A stretch of DNA of 64,000 bases from Plectrocnemia conspersa (GCA_009617715.1 VTFK01000049.1:62001-126000), one strand, 5' to 3'; counted from the first letter of the stretch, positions 25,668 to 39,948 are shown. Translations and numbers: made by a program. The notes: a model not told the origin generated them from the sequence alone.

Positions 25668-28399
25668 ATGGAACTATTAAACTATGACAATGAACTCAAA
25701 GGAAAAGCCTACATTTTTCATCACACAAAATATAGTAACTTTTTCTACCGAAATAAACCTAAACCCGAAGACAGAAATGGCAATGAACATGATTTAAAAG
25801 CGTTGATAGAAGTACTGGAGATTTTAAATATAGACGTAAAGTCATTTCCGGATAGCACTGAGAAAAAAATAAAGACAACAATGGAAACAAGTAACTATTT
25901 TACTGATATAATAAACTTACCGAGAGTTGTATGTATTTATTACTATTATTTACCTTCTTTGAGCAGTTACAAAATTAAAACGTTCAGATTTGAGTTCTTT
26001 GATTATCATTGTTATGACTCATGGAAAAGAAAATGAAGTTGTTTGTGCATACGACAAGGAATACTACGTATATAGTTTGTGGGAAGAGTTACAAAAGTGT
26101 AAAGAATTAGAAGACATACCAAAACTTTTCTTTATTCAGGTATTTTTATAATGCTTAAGTTTATTAATCGTTTTTTTAAATTTGTGTAATAATAAATAAA
26201 TATAAATCACACGCTCACGAACTAACAACAAAAAACTTGTCCGTCTAGCAAAGGTCAAAAATTAAAGAACAAAATAGCAGAATAAACTGACTAAAAAACA
26301 TTATTTAAAAACAAGTTTCATTATCGTGTTCTCGAATTTCGTTATATCTCACAAAAATGACAAAAAAATGAAAAAAATATTCAGATCCTATCAAGATTCG
26401 TATAGCATCATCTTTCTTTACTAATAACTCTAGCACCGAGTAAAAGATTTCATGAGCTCGATTCAAAAATACACATTTTTATAGACAAGGAACTTTTGTA
26501 TGAAGCAACAAGTGAATGATTTTTTAAAATATTTTCAGTATCAATTTGTTCAAACAATCTGTGATTTGTTAAATTGATTCTGATTTGGTAAATAATGACA
26601 TTATATTATAATTCTCTATAAAAGGGTTTACTTTTTTCAAATAAAAATTGACGAAGAATGACTGAATGTATAGCCATAGCGAATATATTATGCACCGCTT
26701 GCCTTTACCATGCAAAAAAATGACTTAAATTAAATCCTCATTTATTTAATTAATATGATTTAAATTAAATTCGATTAAATATTTTTCTTTAAATAATAGA
26801 TTTAAAAGTTAAAAGATTAAAGATGTATAGGTGTATAATTAGCTAAACAAAACATTGTTATTTACCATAATATAAATCAGAAGGAATTGTTTATAATATT
26901 TTTATGTGAAAATATGCAAAATTTGCTCTATTCATATTTGCAGATGCCGAAACGAAAAAGGTCATAAAACTTAGATTGTGAAACAATACTTTTGTACTGT
27001 TATGTGTGTTCCTTTTCGGTGCACCGCTTTCACTACCTACTTAATCCCTAAATGGGTTTTACGAAATTGAATAGCCAGAGAATTTAGCATTTAAAAAATT
27101 GTGTGAGATATATAAATTTATATTTCATACGGGGAAATTTAATATTATATTAAAATTAAAATAATATTTTTTTCTCTTTAAAATTAATATTGCAATTTCT
27201 TCGCGAATGTACTACTCAAGTTCGAGTCGCTCGGCTTAGCCGCCTAGTTACCTACGTTTTTGAGCCGGCGGCGGCTAGTCGCCGGCGATTATTCGACAGT
27301 GCGTTAGACATAGGGCTAATAGGCCTTAGCCCTATCGTCGCCGTCGCCGTCGCTGGAGCAACTATTACTCCGTGAGATTTATTTTTCAGTGTAGAAAATA
27401 TCGATTAAAAATTATTAATTTCATGCATTTTATTCTCTTTCATAAATAGCACATTTGTATTTTTTTTAGTAAATAAACAAATTACGATTATTTTGCCACT
27501 AATATTTATTAGTTTGTATGTCAAATTAAACGCTTTAGTCAAAACTGACCATAACATTTTTAGTCGGTTTTTGTAGAATGAATTCCTTTTTAATAGGCTT
27601 GTCGGGGTGGTAAGTTCGATGAAGGTAGAGTTCAAGTGGACTCACTGTCAAGAACAAAAAATGAAAAAATGAGTTACACATTTCCAAATAAGAAAGACTT
27701 TTGTGTAATGTGTTCTGGAATAAAAGGTAAAATTTTTTTTTTTAACTATTGTGATATAACTGTTTTGATTTATTATATACCTACTATATTTTACAATTTT
27801 AGATTATGTAACTTTTAGAAATAAGGATAAAGGTACATGGTTCATTCAATCTTTGTGTGATGTCTTGAAAGTTAAGGGTAACGAATGGGACCTCATGGAT
27901 ATTCTTACTAGCGTTAATAGGGAGGTTGCTATACGTGAAGATACATTTGTTAAAGAAGGTGGCAAAGTTATTTCAATAAAACAAATGCCACAAATAACCT
28001 CGACGCTGACGAAGATATGGAAATTTAAGGTAAAACTTTCATAGTAGCATTTTTTTAAATTACATTGAATTAAGTATGAACGTGCAATACATTAGAAGAA
28101 ACAGAAAGTGGTATTTAGCCACTTTTAATTCAATGAACGTAATCTTTTCGTTTCAGGTCAACAACAATAGTCATGAGTGCGAAGGAAGTCAGGAGTGTAT
28201 CGAAGATATTTCTTGCTTACAAGAAAATAGCCAATTTATAAATCAACCTCAAAGTGAAAACTGGGATACTATAAATAATACTTTGAATGCAATAAATAAT
28301 AATATAGGGATTTTAATTCGTTACATCTGTATTTTTTTTATTGTTCTATTCGTTATATGTTTTGTGCAGTATATATTATATGCTATATGCATAAAGTAA
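25668..28399 (+). CDS. caspase copy A with C-terminal transmembrane tail (5 exons)
   Basis: Exons: 25668-25890, 25967-26139, 27597-27726, 27803-28029 and 28157-28399; all GT-AG with matching phases (1, 0, 1, 0), giving 331 residues. It encodes a cysteine protease of the caspase family (apoptosis or immune signalling), cleaving after Asp. p20 shows the S1 Arg36 in DRNGNEHD, catalytic His93 in IIIVMTHGKE, and Cys134 in FFIQ|ACRG. p10 shows Arg181 in VTFRNKDKGTWFIQSLC and ends LTKIWKF at the usual family end. A linker Asp (VQVDS) could be the maturation cut. The last exon then adds 80 residues: a polar Asn/Gln/Glu-rich linker and a hydrophobic segment (about 307-329, YICIFFIVLFVICFVQY) with CIK at the end, predicting a tail anchor. 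An acceptor-like TTTTTTTAG precedes the chosen ATG, so an upstream exon is possible. There is no recognisable CARD or DED. Confidence 0.88.
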
Positions 28400-28590
28400 A
28401 CTAGATATGTTATTTAATAATTTGTACACTTTAAATGTTATTCTTATTGTTAGCAAAAATCATGCATAAAAATTTATTTTTACGTTTTAATGTTTTGTGA
28501 GCCTTTTAAGCATATTTTCTTGAGTTTGTTATGTATTATTTTTATTATATTCCAATAATATTTTTAAAAATTATGTATAAAGTATTTTCA

Positions 28591-28596
28591 AATAAA
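28591..28596 (+). promoter_or_regulatory. candidate polyadenylation signal, caspase copy A
   Basis: AATAAA lies about 190 bases after the stop codon; the corresponding hexamer is conserved after copy B at 36112-36117. Confidence 0.5.
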
Positions 28597-29163
28597 TATA
28601 GGAATTGTTTTCAAAAAATGTGTTTTACGGATCGGTTAAAAGTTAACGGATCGATTTTAATTTGGAACAGTTATTATTAATCACCGAAACCATGGAAGGA
28701 TAAATGATGCGTAATGTCGGTCATAAATAATTTTCTCGTTTCGTCGTACTGAAAGAAGGCACAGAGGTGGAAAACTAAGGGTCGCGGTCCAGGCTCGGTC
28801 CGCCGCGCAATATAATACGACAGCTTCGAATGGCGGAATGTAATAAGTCACACTTGAGACGTTTTATTGGAGAATTTTATTTCGCCGGGAGCATTATTCA
28901 CTGAGAGAAAAATAGGACATAATTTATTAGTGAAACCTTTATCAAGAAATAAAATATATACACGTTTTCATAGACGAACATTACAATAATTTTATGGTTT
29001 TTGCCACAAAAATAAAATTATATGTAAAAATTAATATATTTATTTATTTGGTAATGTTAATCGTTTTGCAACCATTTTTCTCCAATTGCTTGTAATATAT
29101 AATGATACTTTTAGTTTTATATTGAGAATTTAATGTTATAAAAGGTAGTCTAGACTCTAGAAC

Positions 29164-29230
29164 AGTGGTGTCAAACTAATATATTAATGTGGGCCGGCAA
29201 ATCCATTTTAAGAGAGCCTGCAGCTTAGTA
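29164..29230 (+). mobile_element. possible hAT-type element end
   Basis: CAGTGGTGTCAAACT followed by a GGGCCGGC patch resembles the CAGNGGTGTCAAACT...GGGCCG terminus seen in many hAT elements. No matching opposite end or transposase was recognised, so this is a fragment at best. The flanks 28850-29160 and 29231-29700 are AT-rich with nothing else seen. Confidence 0.35.
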
Positions 29231-29700
29231 AAAAAAATGTAGCGAGCAAAAATATATTTTACTTTCATAAAAAAATCAATTTTTCTAAATAAATTAACAA
29301 AAATTGAAAAGAACTTTACAAGTTTTTACTTGTATAGTTCTTTTAAATTGAATTAATTAAGAATAACAACTTCTATATTTTTTAGCACCGTGTTGCACTG
29401 TATTTTTTATCAATTCCATTAAAATGTTACTTTTTGATTTCTCTGCGTTAAAAGAAAATTAAATACATAATAATAAAAATTTCCACTTTCTTTGATGCAT
29501 TCAAACTGGTTTTTTAATTTATATAATAGCTCTTAAATATTTAAAGCATATTTGCTAAAATCACAACGATTTTTATAATTCTTAATATTTTTTGTATATA
29601 GAAAAAATAATTCACTTACAATTTTGTTTCTGATTTTTTAAATACTTTAATGTAGTCCCACATAAATGTGTTAATTTTATTTCGACTCAGAAAATTTAAA

Positions 29701-30055
29701 TGCTACTGTCATTAACAGGTCCATCGAGCCGTTCCGGCTTAGGCGGTATATCCATCCGGGATTATCGGCAAAATATCAATCAACATTGGTGACAATAATG
29801 AATGTCTGGCCGGCCGCTGTCTGGTTCTCTCCATGTATTAGAAAAAGTCGATAAGTTAAAGATATGTATAGCGTGGCACTGACGCCTTCATATCTCATAG
29901 CGGATGACAGATGCGATATTTTAGAAAAAAACAGAAATTTGAGAGACTGAGAGAGTACGCGATCTGCGTCGCGTCACTTGGCACTTCATCTAAAGACTAT
30001 TCTGGCTGTCTTCTACTCGCTCTTGCAGCCGTCACAAAAATAAATAAAAATTTTT
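29701..30055. repeat. dispersed repeat family R1, copy 1
   Basis: This segment is highly similar to 45180-45420 plus 45580-45675. The shared block starts CTGTCATTA and contains GAGCCGTTCCGG, TATATCCATCCGGGATTA and GAATGTCTGGCCGGCCG. It ends GCAGCCGTCACAAAAAT followed by an A/T-rich tail. No coding potential was recognised. The A-rich tail suggests a retroposed element (SINE or truncated LINE 3' end), but no pol III boxes were identified. Confidence 0.75.
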
Positions 30056-30519
30056 ATACACCATAAGCTATTTTCTAAATAAAATATTAAACAATAATAA
30101 AAAAAACAATTAACAAAAATGTTAACATAATAGAATCAAATGCGCGAGTTGGAGTCGAGTACCGTTAAACTCCGCATAGAAATTTACAACACCTCTAATG
30201 AGGCAAAAGTATTGCTTCCGGGTGACCCTTTATAAGCGAAATTATTATGGTCGCTCTCAGATGTTGACAAAATAATTTTTATAACAATACTATTCTGTGA
30301 AAAAGACAATGACAATTGTTTCTTAGACACGTGTCAAGGATAAATAAATGTTTTTAGTGCAATTGAGTAGATAGTTTTCGAAAGTTCTTAGGTGTTTCCT
30401 AATGAAGATTTTTTTTTAATTTTTGCTTAGCACACAGCACCTTTGTTTTATTGTCGTTTTTAATAAGGCATTGGTAGCAAAGAAAAGATTATTCTACGTA
30501 TGAATAACATAATTGATTG
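30056..30519. other. AT-rich spacer between duplication units
   Basis: No gene, element end or RNA gene recognised. Confidence 0.5.
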
Positions 30520-33500
30520 AATTATTGCGCCATGTAAGTGAGGAGTTTAATAATTCGCCATTTTAAATCGCCCCATAAATAAGACAATGGGAGCGAACTA
30601 AAAACGCACGTAAATAGTATACGTAGGTATTTAAAATTAATTATAATAAAATAGAAAATATATTTAGCAATATGGTACAAATGTAAATCAGGTGCCATTG
30701 TCGGGCGGCGATGTCAAATGCAAAAGCATCACTGAGAAGATAATGTGCATCTTGAAAAAAGTGAGTTTGTAAGTTTTTGAAAATATTTTTTTTACGTTTT
30801 GTCCATATTGAAAACTATTAAATATTGTTAAACTCCGCTTGTCTAATATACGTCTTTCTATCATGATTATTTTTTTAAGGTGGCCAATACTTAACTTATA
30901 ACGGTCCTTTAAATCACAATAAATAAAAATAAATTAGTAAAGAAAAACAATTAATTCTTAACCATATGGTTTGAATAGTACAATACATTGTCAAATGGTG
31001 ACAAACAATTATATAAGTTATGGCAGAGGTGATGCTAAGAAATGGTCCTAAGAAATACACAACCGCTCAGTATGAAATGAGGTGAAAAATAGTCTTCAAT
31101 AAGGACAAGACCTACCTTGGTAAGTAGCGCTATAATGATAACGATGGTGAGTTGTTCTCTATTATTTGAGATAAACGGACTGTTTCTTTAGGGGTGGTCA
31201 GCAATAATGACTTGGGGGTATACATATTTGCTTGTTAGTGTGAATCAACTCTTTCCAACGGTAACAACACCTGGGCACTGTCGAACGTTCAGATAATGTT
31301 TTGTCTATAATAAAATAACAAAGAAATTGAATGCGTGAAAATGAAATAGTTTGACTTCCGATAGAGGTAGAGCAAAATAAAGAAAAACAGTAATAACATA
31401 TCACAGCTGCGATTTAAAACAAGATCATTTAAAAAAAAAAAGATTTTAAATTTTTAATTATTATTTTTATCTATTGTAAAGGAGTTCCCAGAAATGTTAT
31501 GTGATATATACACTGGTCGAACTATTCAATTTAAAATAAATTAAAGTTAAGAAACAGCACTAAATACTATCGCGATAGGCGCTTATCAAACTTCGTTAAA
31601 GCGTATCAATAGAATGCTGAGATTATTGCAATTGCGTCCATTATTCTTGCTCGTTGCGGCCAGGACGTCAGCGCTTGAGAACGCTGCGCTCCTACAAACA
31701 CAAGGAAGGCACAGAAAACAACATTATATATGTATTAAAATTTCATCGCGATTGCCAGTGTTAGCATATTGATGCATTGGGGAAACCAATTAAGTCACGA
31801 TGGGCAAATTTGTAAAAATAAAATAAAAAAAAGAATTAAGATTTTTTGCGATTATCGCAGTAATAAAAAAATCCATTTTAATAAAAATACAATTTTGATT
31901 TGGGAGGTATTTGTATTATGTACATTTTAAATTTTACTTAACCCTTACACGCTTTTTAGTTATATTATTATGTGCTTGTTATTTAAAGAAATGTATGTTA
32001 GTAGATATAAATTAAAAAGTGAAAAATGGCAAATAACACTTGCATTCAATAAACTATTGGTAGGTGATATTGGTATTTTTAATAAATATACTTATCTACA
32101 CTATGATAAGTTTATATTATATAATATTACTTATCAGTAAACATTAAAGTAAGACTGATTGATAATAAATTATAAATAAAAGTCGAAAGTCCTAGCCACA
32201 CCTAATTTTTATATCAAATTGTTTAAAATATTATTGATACGGTCTTATCTGATGATTTATAACTAATCAATGTAACATACATATAGATAAATAATAATAT
32301 TATTATGTATTAAAACATGAAATTCAGTTAGGTTACTCTGTGTTTGTTATTTAAAAAAATGTATGTTAGTAAATATAAATTAAAAAGTAGAAAATGGCAA
32401 ATAACAGTACTACTAATTGATAATAAATAATAAATAAAAGTCTAAAGTCCTTAGCCACACCTAATTTTTATCTTAAATCGTTTAAAAATATGATTGATAT
32501 TGTCTTATCTGATGATTTATAACTAATAAATTTAATGTAAAATACAGATAAATAAATATATGTATTAAAAGGGTAAACTGTTGATAAACTGAATCAGTAT
32601 TTTTCATAATATATTTTTCACTCTTAAACGAATTACAAGGATTTTATCAAGTATAATATTACATAGGTTTTGTTAAAAAATCAGATTATAGTATTTATAT
32701 ATATATTTATATCTGTTAATTTTTTTCATAAAAATAGGAAAACTAGTCTATTTTTTTAAAAACAAATTAAAATATAAATATCATTAGTAGGTATTAGTAT
32801 ATTTTCTCAAAAATGTATACTTAATTTCAATTATTAATTAGTAAGATGTTTTTGTAACAGTTTTAAAACCCGAGTAATTCATATTAATAAAAATAGGTTT
32901 ATTTATCTCTAGATTAATCAATTTAATTTTATCACAAACGTGTAGTATATATATACAAAGATATACATACGTGTTTGTCAGTAGATTATTTCCTTTAAAG
33001 TCGTAACTACAATTTTACAAATACACGTCCGAGTAAGTCAGTTATTTTGAATTAATCAGCTTTGGGTCAGTTAATCACATTAGGGATCTTTGTTTTTAAT
33101 GCATCCCTTGACATTGCAGAGAAAAAATAACGATTTAAAAATGTCCAGACAACCACCATGTGATTTTCGAGGCTCCAGTGATGTAATTTCTGCCATTTTC
33201 TACTCTTTTGCTACGTGTTTTAATTTAAACAGGGCGTAAAAAAAAAGCTTCACGTTATATGGCGTTTCTTTGAACATATGGTCTGTTAAAAGATCCAAAA
33301 CAGGTGCCTCTTTTGAGTTTAGTAGTTATTGCAGTCAGAATTTGTGTCATCTGCTTTCTGATTCAGATTCTCTCGATGAAAAATAGGTTAAGTTGCTGCT
33401 AAAATACAATTTCAAGATAGTCTGCATGCATATAAACCTTTTTGCTCAAGTTTAATTCGGTTTACGAATCGGTGGTACATCAGTGGTTGGCCTTTTAATT

Positions 33501-33732
33501 ATTTTGAAGGTTTTCCTTATGGAGTAATTTGAATCATTGTCCGCAGTCAATTCTTGTAGCAACTAGGAGATTTTCTTTTTCTTTATATTTTGAATAGTTC
33601 TTGTTCCAGGTTATATTAATTCGTCCTTATTCATCAATTATTAAGCCGTTTTATATCGACCCGTCCATATTAAAACAAAGTATCATATGATTTAATCGTT
33701 TTAAATTTACTTATTTTTTTAGATTACCAGAA

Positions 33733-35910
33733 ATGGAACTATTAAACTATGACAATGTACTCAAAGGAAAAGCCTACATTTTTCATCACACAAAATATAG
33801 TAATTATTTCAACAAAAAAAAAATTATCAAAATGATAGAAAAATTACAATATGCATATACAACAGAAGAAAAAGAGAAAATATTAAAATATATAGAATAT
33901 CTCGAGAAAACTAAACCAGATAACAGATATGGCAATGAATATGATTTAAAAGCGTTGAAAGAAGTACTGACGAGTTTAAGTATAGACGTCGAGTCATTTC
34001 CAGATAATACTGAAGAGCAAATAATGTCTATAATGGAAGAAAGTAACTATTTTTATAATATATTAAAGTTACTGAGAGTTGTACGTATTTATTACTATTA
34101 TTTATCTTTTTTGAGCAGTTACAAAATTGAATCGTTCAGATTTGAGTTGTTTGATTATCATTGTTATGACTCACGGAAAATCAAATGGAGTTGTTTATGC
34201 ACACGACAAGGAATACAGCGTCAATATTTTGTGGGAAACTTTACAAGAGTGTAAAGAATTAGAAGACATACCAAAACTTTTCTTCATTCAGGTATTTTTA
34301 TAATGCTTAAGTTTATAAATATTTTTTTAAAATTTATATGATAATATATAAATATAAATCACATGCTCACGAACTAACAACAAAAACCTCTCCGTCTGGC
34401 AAAGGACAAAAATTAAAAATCAAGATGGCACATGAAACTGAATAAAAAACATTATTTAAAAACAAGTTTTATGATCGTGTTTTCAAATTTCGTTATATCT
34501 CACAAAAATGTTAAAAAAAATGTAAAAAATACTCAGAACCAATCAAGGTTCGTATAACATCTGTATACTTATAGTAACTCTAGCACCGAGTAAAAGATTT
34601 AATGAGCTCGATTCAAAAATAGACATCTTGATAGACAAGGAACATTTGTATGAAGCAGAAAGCGAATGATTATTTTAATTTCAGTACCAATTTGTTTAAA
34701 CAATCTGTGATTTATTGAATTGATTCTGATTTTGTTAAAAAATGATATGATATAATACTCTATGAAAGGGTTTATTTTTTCAAATAAAAATTGACGAAAA
34801 ATGACTGAATGTATAGCGAATATATTATGCACCAATTGTCTCTACTATGCGAAAAAACTCACGTTTAGCCCTACCGTCGCTAAAGCAACTATTATTCCGG
34901 GGAATTTTATTTTCAGTTTATGAATTATCGATTAAAAATTTATAGTTTATTGCATTTTTTTCAATAGCACATATTTATTTTTTTAGTAAATAAATAAACT
35001 ACGATTATTTTGCCACAAATATTTATTAATTTGTATGTCAAATTAAACGCTTTTGTCAAAAGTGTCCATAACATTTTTAGTCGATTTTAGTGGAATGAAT
35101 TTCTTTTTATTAGGCTTGTCGGGGTAGTGAGTATGATTCAGGTACAGCAGACAAACCGTTTGAAACAAAAAACGATATGCAAGAGTTAGACGAACAAACG
35201 AGTTACAAATCTCCAAATAAGAAAGACTTTTGTGTAATGTGTTCTGGAATAGAAAGTAAAATCTATTTTATGTAACTATTGTAATACAACTGTTTTGATT
35301 TATTATATAATATATTTTACAATTTTAGATTTTGTATGTGTTAGAAATACGGGTGAAGGTACATGGTTCATTCAGTCTTTGTGTAATGTCTTGAAAAAAA
35401 GACGGTACAACTCGGACCTCATGGATATGCTTACAAGCGTTAACAGTGAGGTTGCTATACGTGAAGAAAAAATTGTTAAAAAATGTGGCGAAGTTATTAT
35501 AATAAAACAAATGCCACAAATAATCTCGACGCTGACGAAGATATGGAAATTTAAGGTAAAACTGTTATAGTGACATTTATTTTAATGAAATTGAACTAAG
35601 TATAAACGTGCAATACATTAGAAGTAACAGAAAGTAGTATATATACACTTTTAAATCAATGAATGTATTCTTTTCGTTTTAGGTCAACAAAAATATAAAT
35701 GAGTCCGGAGATAGTCAGGAGAGTATTGAAGATGATGCTTGTTTACAAGAAAGTAGGCAATTTATAAATCAACCTCAAAGTGAAATAAGGGATGATGAAA
35801 ATAATAATTTTAATGTATTAAATAAAAGAATAAGTAGGTTAAATCATAACATCTTTGTTTTGAATGCAATTCTAGTCGTTGTTGGAATATATGCTGTTTG
35901 CAGAAAGTAA
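33733..35910 (+). CDS. caspase copy B with C-terminal transmembrane tail (5 exons)
   Basis: Exons: 33733-34042, 34119-34291, 35114-35255, 35329-35555 and 35683-35910; GT-AG introns with the same phases as copy A, giving 359 residues. Key caspase residues are intact: S1 Arg65 in NRYGNEYD, His122 in IIIVMTHGKS, Cys163 in FFIQ|ACRG, and Arg214 in VCVRNTGEGTWFIQSLC. The p10 ends LTKIWKF. It differs from copy A by a lysine- and glutamate-rich insertion (about residues 30-58) just before the S1 Arg and by a longer intersubunit linker with several acidic residues. The last exon gives a polar linker and then a short hydrophobic segment (about 341-356, IFVLNAILVVVGIYAV) ending CRK, a textbook tail-anchor layout, although the sequence differs from copy A's anchor. 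The first intron is 76 bases in both copies. As in A, an acceptor precedes the ATG. Confidence 0.88.
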
Positions 35911-36111
35911 ACTAGATTTAGTAATTTTTACACTTTAAATGTTTTTTTAATGTTACCAAAAACATGCTACAAAATTTATTTTTACGTTTTAATGTTTTGT
36001 GAGCCTTTTAAAAATATTTTTTTTAGTTTTTTAGGTACTTTTTTTATATTAACGCATTATTTTTAATATATTCTAATAATATATTTTTAAATTATGTATA
36101 ATCTATTTTCA

Positions 36112-36117
36112 AATAAA
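36112..36117 (+). promoter_or_regulatory. candidate polyadenylation signal, caspase copy B
   Basis: AATAAA about 200 bases after the stop codon, in the position conserved with copy A. Confidence 0.5.
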
Positions 36118-36379
36118 TATATTAATTGTTTTTAAAAATGCGTTTTACAAATCGGTTAAAAGTTAACATATCGATTTTAAATTGGAACAGTTATTAATAA
36201 TCACCGAAACCATCAAAGGATAAATGATGTGTAATGTCAGTCATAAATAATTTTCTCGTTCGCCATACTGAAAGAAGGCACAGAGTTGGAAAACTAAGAC
36301 AGCTTCGAATGGCATTAGAAGTAACAGAAAGTAGTATTTAGACACTTTCAATTAAAAGAATGTAATCTTTTCGCTGCAG

Positions 36380-36653
36380 GTCAATGAAAATAGCCAGAAG
36401 TGCAGAAAAGATGGTCAGGATGGCAAAGATAGTCAGGATCGTAAATTTAATAATATTAGTGACATACTTAAAAATAAATTGAAGAAACTAAGTTCAGATG
36501 AAACTAAAATGGATGATATTTTGAAAATTATTAAACCTCAAAAGTTGTACTTTGAATAATGTAGTTGATTGGTTCTACTAACCTTTTACAATCATAATAG
36601 TTGTTACTTTGTTAACAATCATGTTTATATTATTCATTGAACATACTATTTAA
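36380..36653 (+). pseudogene. third caspase tail exon, duplicated after copy B; partly decayed or alternative
   Basis: The 70 bases before it (CATTAGAAGTAACAGAAAGTAG..., ending CGCTGCAG) repeat the sequence preceding copy B's last exon at 35620-35682. The acceptor is followed in the same phase by VNENSQKCRKDGQDGKDSQD..., aligned with the VNxN start of the tails in A and B, and continues for 59 codons to a stop at 36557-36559. A hydrophobic stretch resembling a membrane anchor (FTIIIVVTLLTIMFILFIEHT, about 36585-36650) follows in the +1 frame and is also interrupted by a stop at 36579-36581. It could be used as an alternative last exon giving a soluble, charged tail, or it may simply be decaying. 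Confidence 0.6.
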
Positions 36654-36773
36654 AATATGCTGAAGTGAACAATATGTATAATATAGATATGTAAACATTT
36701 TTTTTTATTATTGTTAACAAAAAAAGTTATGTAAACAGCTAATGCTGTCTTTGTTGCTATTTTTTAATAAAGA

Positions 36774-37030
36774 TTGTTTTTGTTGACTTTGTCTTTTCTA
36801 AGTTATTATAAATCCGTGTTTTTCATATTTCTTATCCATAGTCTTGATTTTATCTTGAACGAATCAACTGACGATATCATATCAATGATGGTTCTCGATT
36901 TTCTTTTTAATCCTGAATTTATTTTATTAAATGTAGATGGTCTGTCAAAAATGTTAGTTTTCACAATCATTTCTTGTTTTGGAGATAGGTCACACTATCA
37001 TCCTTTCTTTCTTTTAAAAAATGTTTTTAT
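36774..37030. other. AT-rich sequence between tail exon and Tc1 relic
   Basis: A plus-strand frame is open from 36774 to 37226 (150 codons), but its second half is antisense to the Tc1 relic. I do not support it as a gene. Confidence 0.5.
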
Positions 37031-37179
37031 TTCGGATAATAATTCACGAAACCACTCTGCTCAACCTCCTTATTTCATTGTGTATCAGCCAATATGTGTG
37101 ATGTGTGTATGCCATTCTAAAAGCTTCAAGCCCTTTGACGCAAACAAACCCCTGTTTTGGCACGGAGCGATTTCTTATT

Positions 37180-37740
37180 GGAATTGGGTGGTAGCATGGT
37201 CGGTGCTTAGAAATATTTTCCAGTAAGACATGCAACCTCAGACCATAACGCTTCCGCCACCATATTTGACTTTGCTACGCAATTAGCTAGATCTTCTCCG
37301 ACTCTGAGACGCACGTGTACTACACCAGGGGTCCCAAAAATTTAAAAAAAAATTGATTATTTAAAAAACATTATTGCTTGCGAATTTTTTTATAGTAACT
37401 AAATTTAGTTTTTTCTTTAATGACTTTCACCCAATCTTCAGGTGTTCAATCTCGGTGTTTTCGGGCTCACTTTATTAATTTCTAAAAGCCACAGATTGTG
37501 TGGGGCTTTACAACCTCTGAGTCTCACATCGTTGAGCCTTCTTCTCATTGTCTGTGAAAATATGAATGCCTCTTCACTTGTAGAGACTTCAGCAGCCAGC
37601 TTTGAAAATATTTTTCGACGATTTTTAAGGGACTCGCGAACAAACATTCAATTTTCCTGAGAAGTTGTCTTTCGTTTTCTTCCAGCTCTTGGCTTTTATT
37701 TATAAGAACCACATTCGTTGAATCGTTGCAAAGCATTTTG
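37180..37740 (-). mobile_element. Tc1-like transposase relic
   Basis: Minus-strand translation gives the N-terminal DNA-binding half at 37438-37647 (RRRLNDVRLRGCKAPHNLWL, cf. the Tc1 consensus TVRRRLxxxGLRGCKAxKKP). Further along (about 37190-37330) comes VRLRVGEDLANCVAKS and then YGGGSVMVxGCMSYWK, matching KYGGGSVMVWGCMS with the Trp codon turned into a stop. Order and orientation are right for one element. The inverted ends were not located. Dead. Confidence 0.85.

Positions 37741-39948
<2,208 letters not shown>

Larger units (their letters stand above)
22310..28847 (+). repeat. segmental duplication unit A (caspase copy A and flanks)
   Basis: Runs of near-identical sequence are shared in order with 30520-36315. 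The start (GAATTATTGCGCCAT), the TCAGCTTTGGGTCAGTTAAT block (about 23928 and 33056), all five caspase exons, and the 3' flank ending ACAGCTTCGAATGGC all recur. Unit A additionally carries the hAT insertion and a GC-rich patch (27190-27380) with a perfect 10-bp inverted repeat (ATAGGGCTAA and TTAGCCCTAT), which is shortened in unit B. Confidence 0.85.
30520..36315 (+). repeat. segmental duplication unit B (caspase copy B and flanks)
   Basis: The partner of 22310-28847. Unit B lacks the hAT insertion. Relative to A it has about 840 extra bases at 31021-31875, with no recognisable element ends. It also has an internal tandem copy, in which the AAATGTATGTTAGTA block at about 31990 recurs at about 32358. 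These differences postdate the original duplication or reflect losses from A. Confidence 0.85.

Noticed and set aside
25891..26036. Unspliced reading of the first caspase exon through the 76-base intron (ending DYHCYDSWKRK)
   Set aside because: Splicing at A|GTAACT to CAG restores the frame with SDLSSLIIIVMTHG, and the spacing equals that of known caspases; the unspliced frame destroys the catalytic His.
36774..37226. 150-codon plus-strand open frame
   Set aside because: Its second half is antisense to a Tc1 transposase relic, and the first half is AT-driven hydrophobic sequence without a domain.
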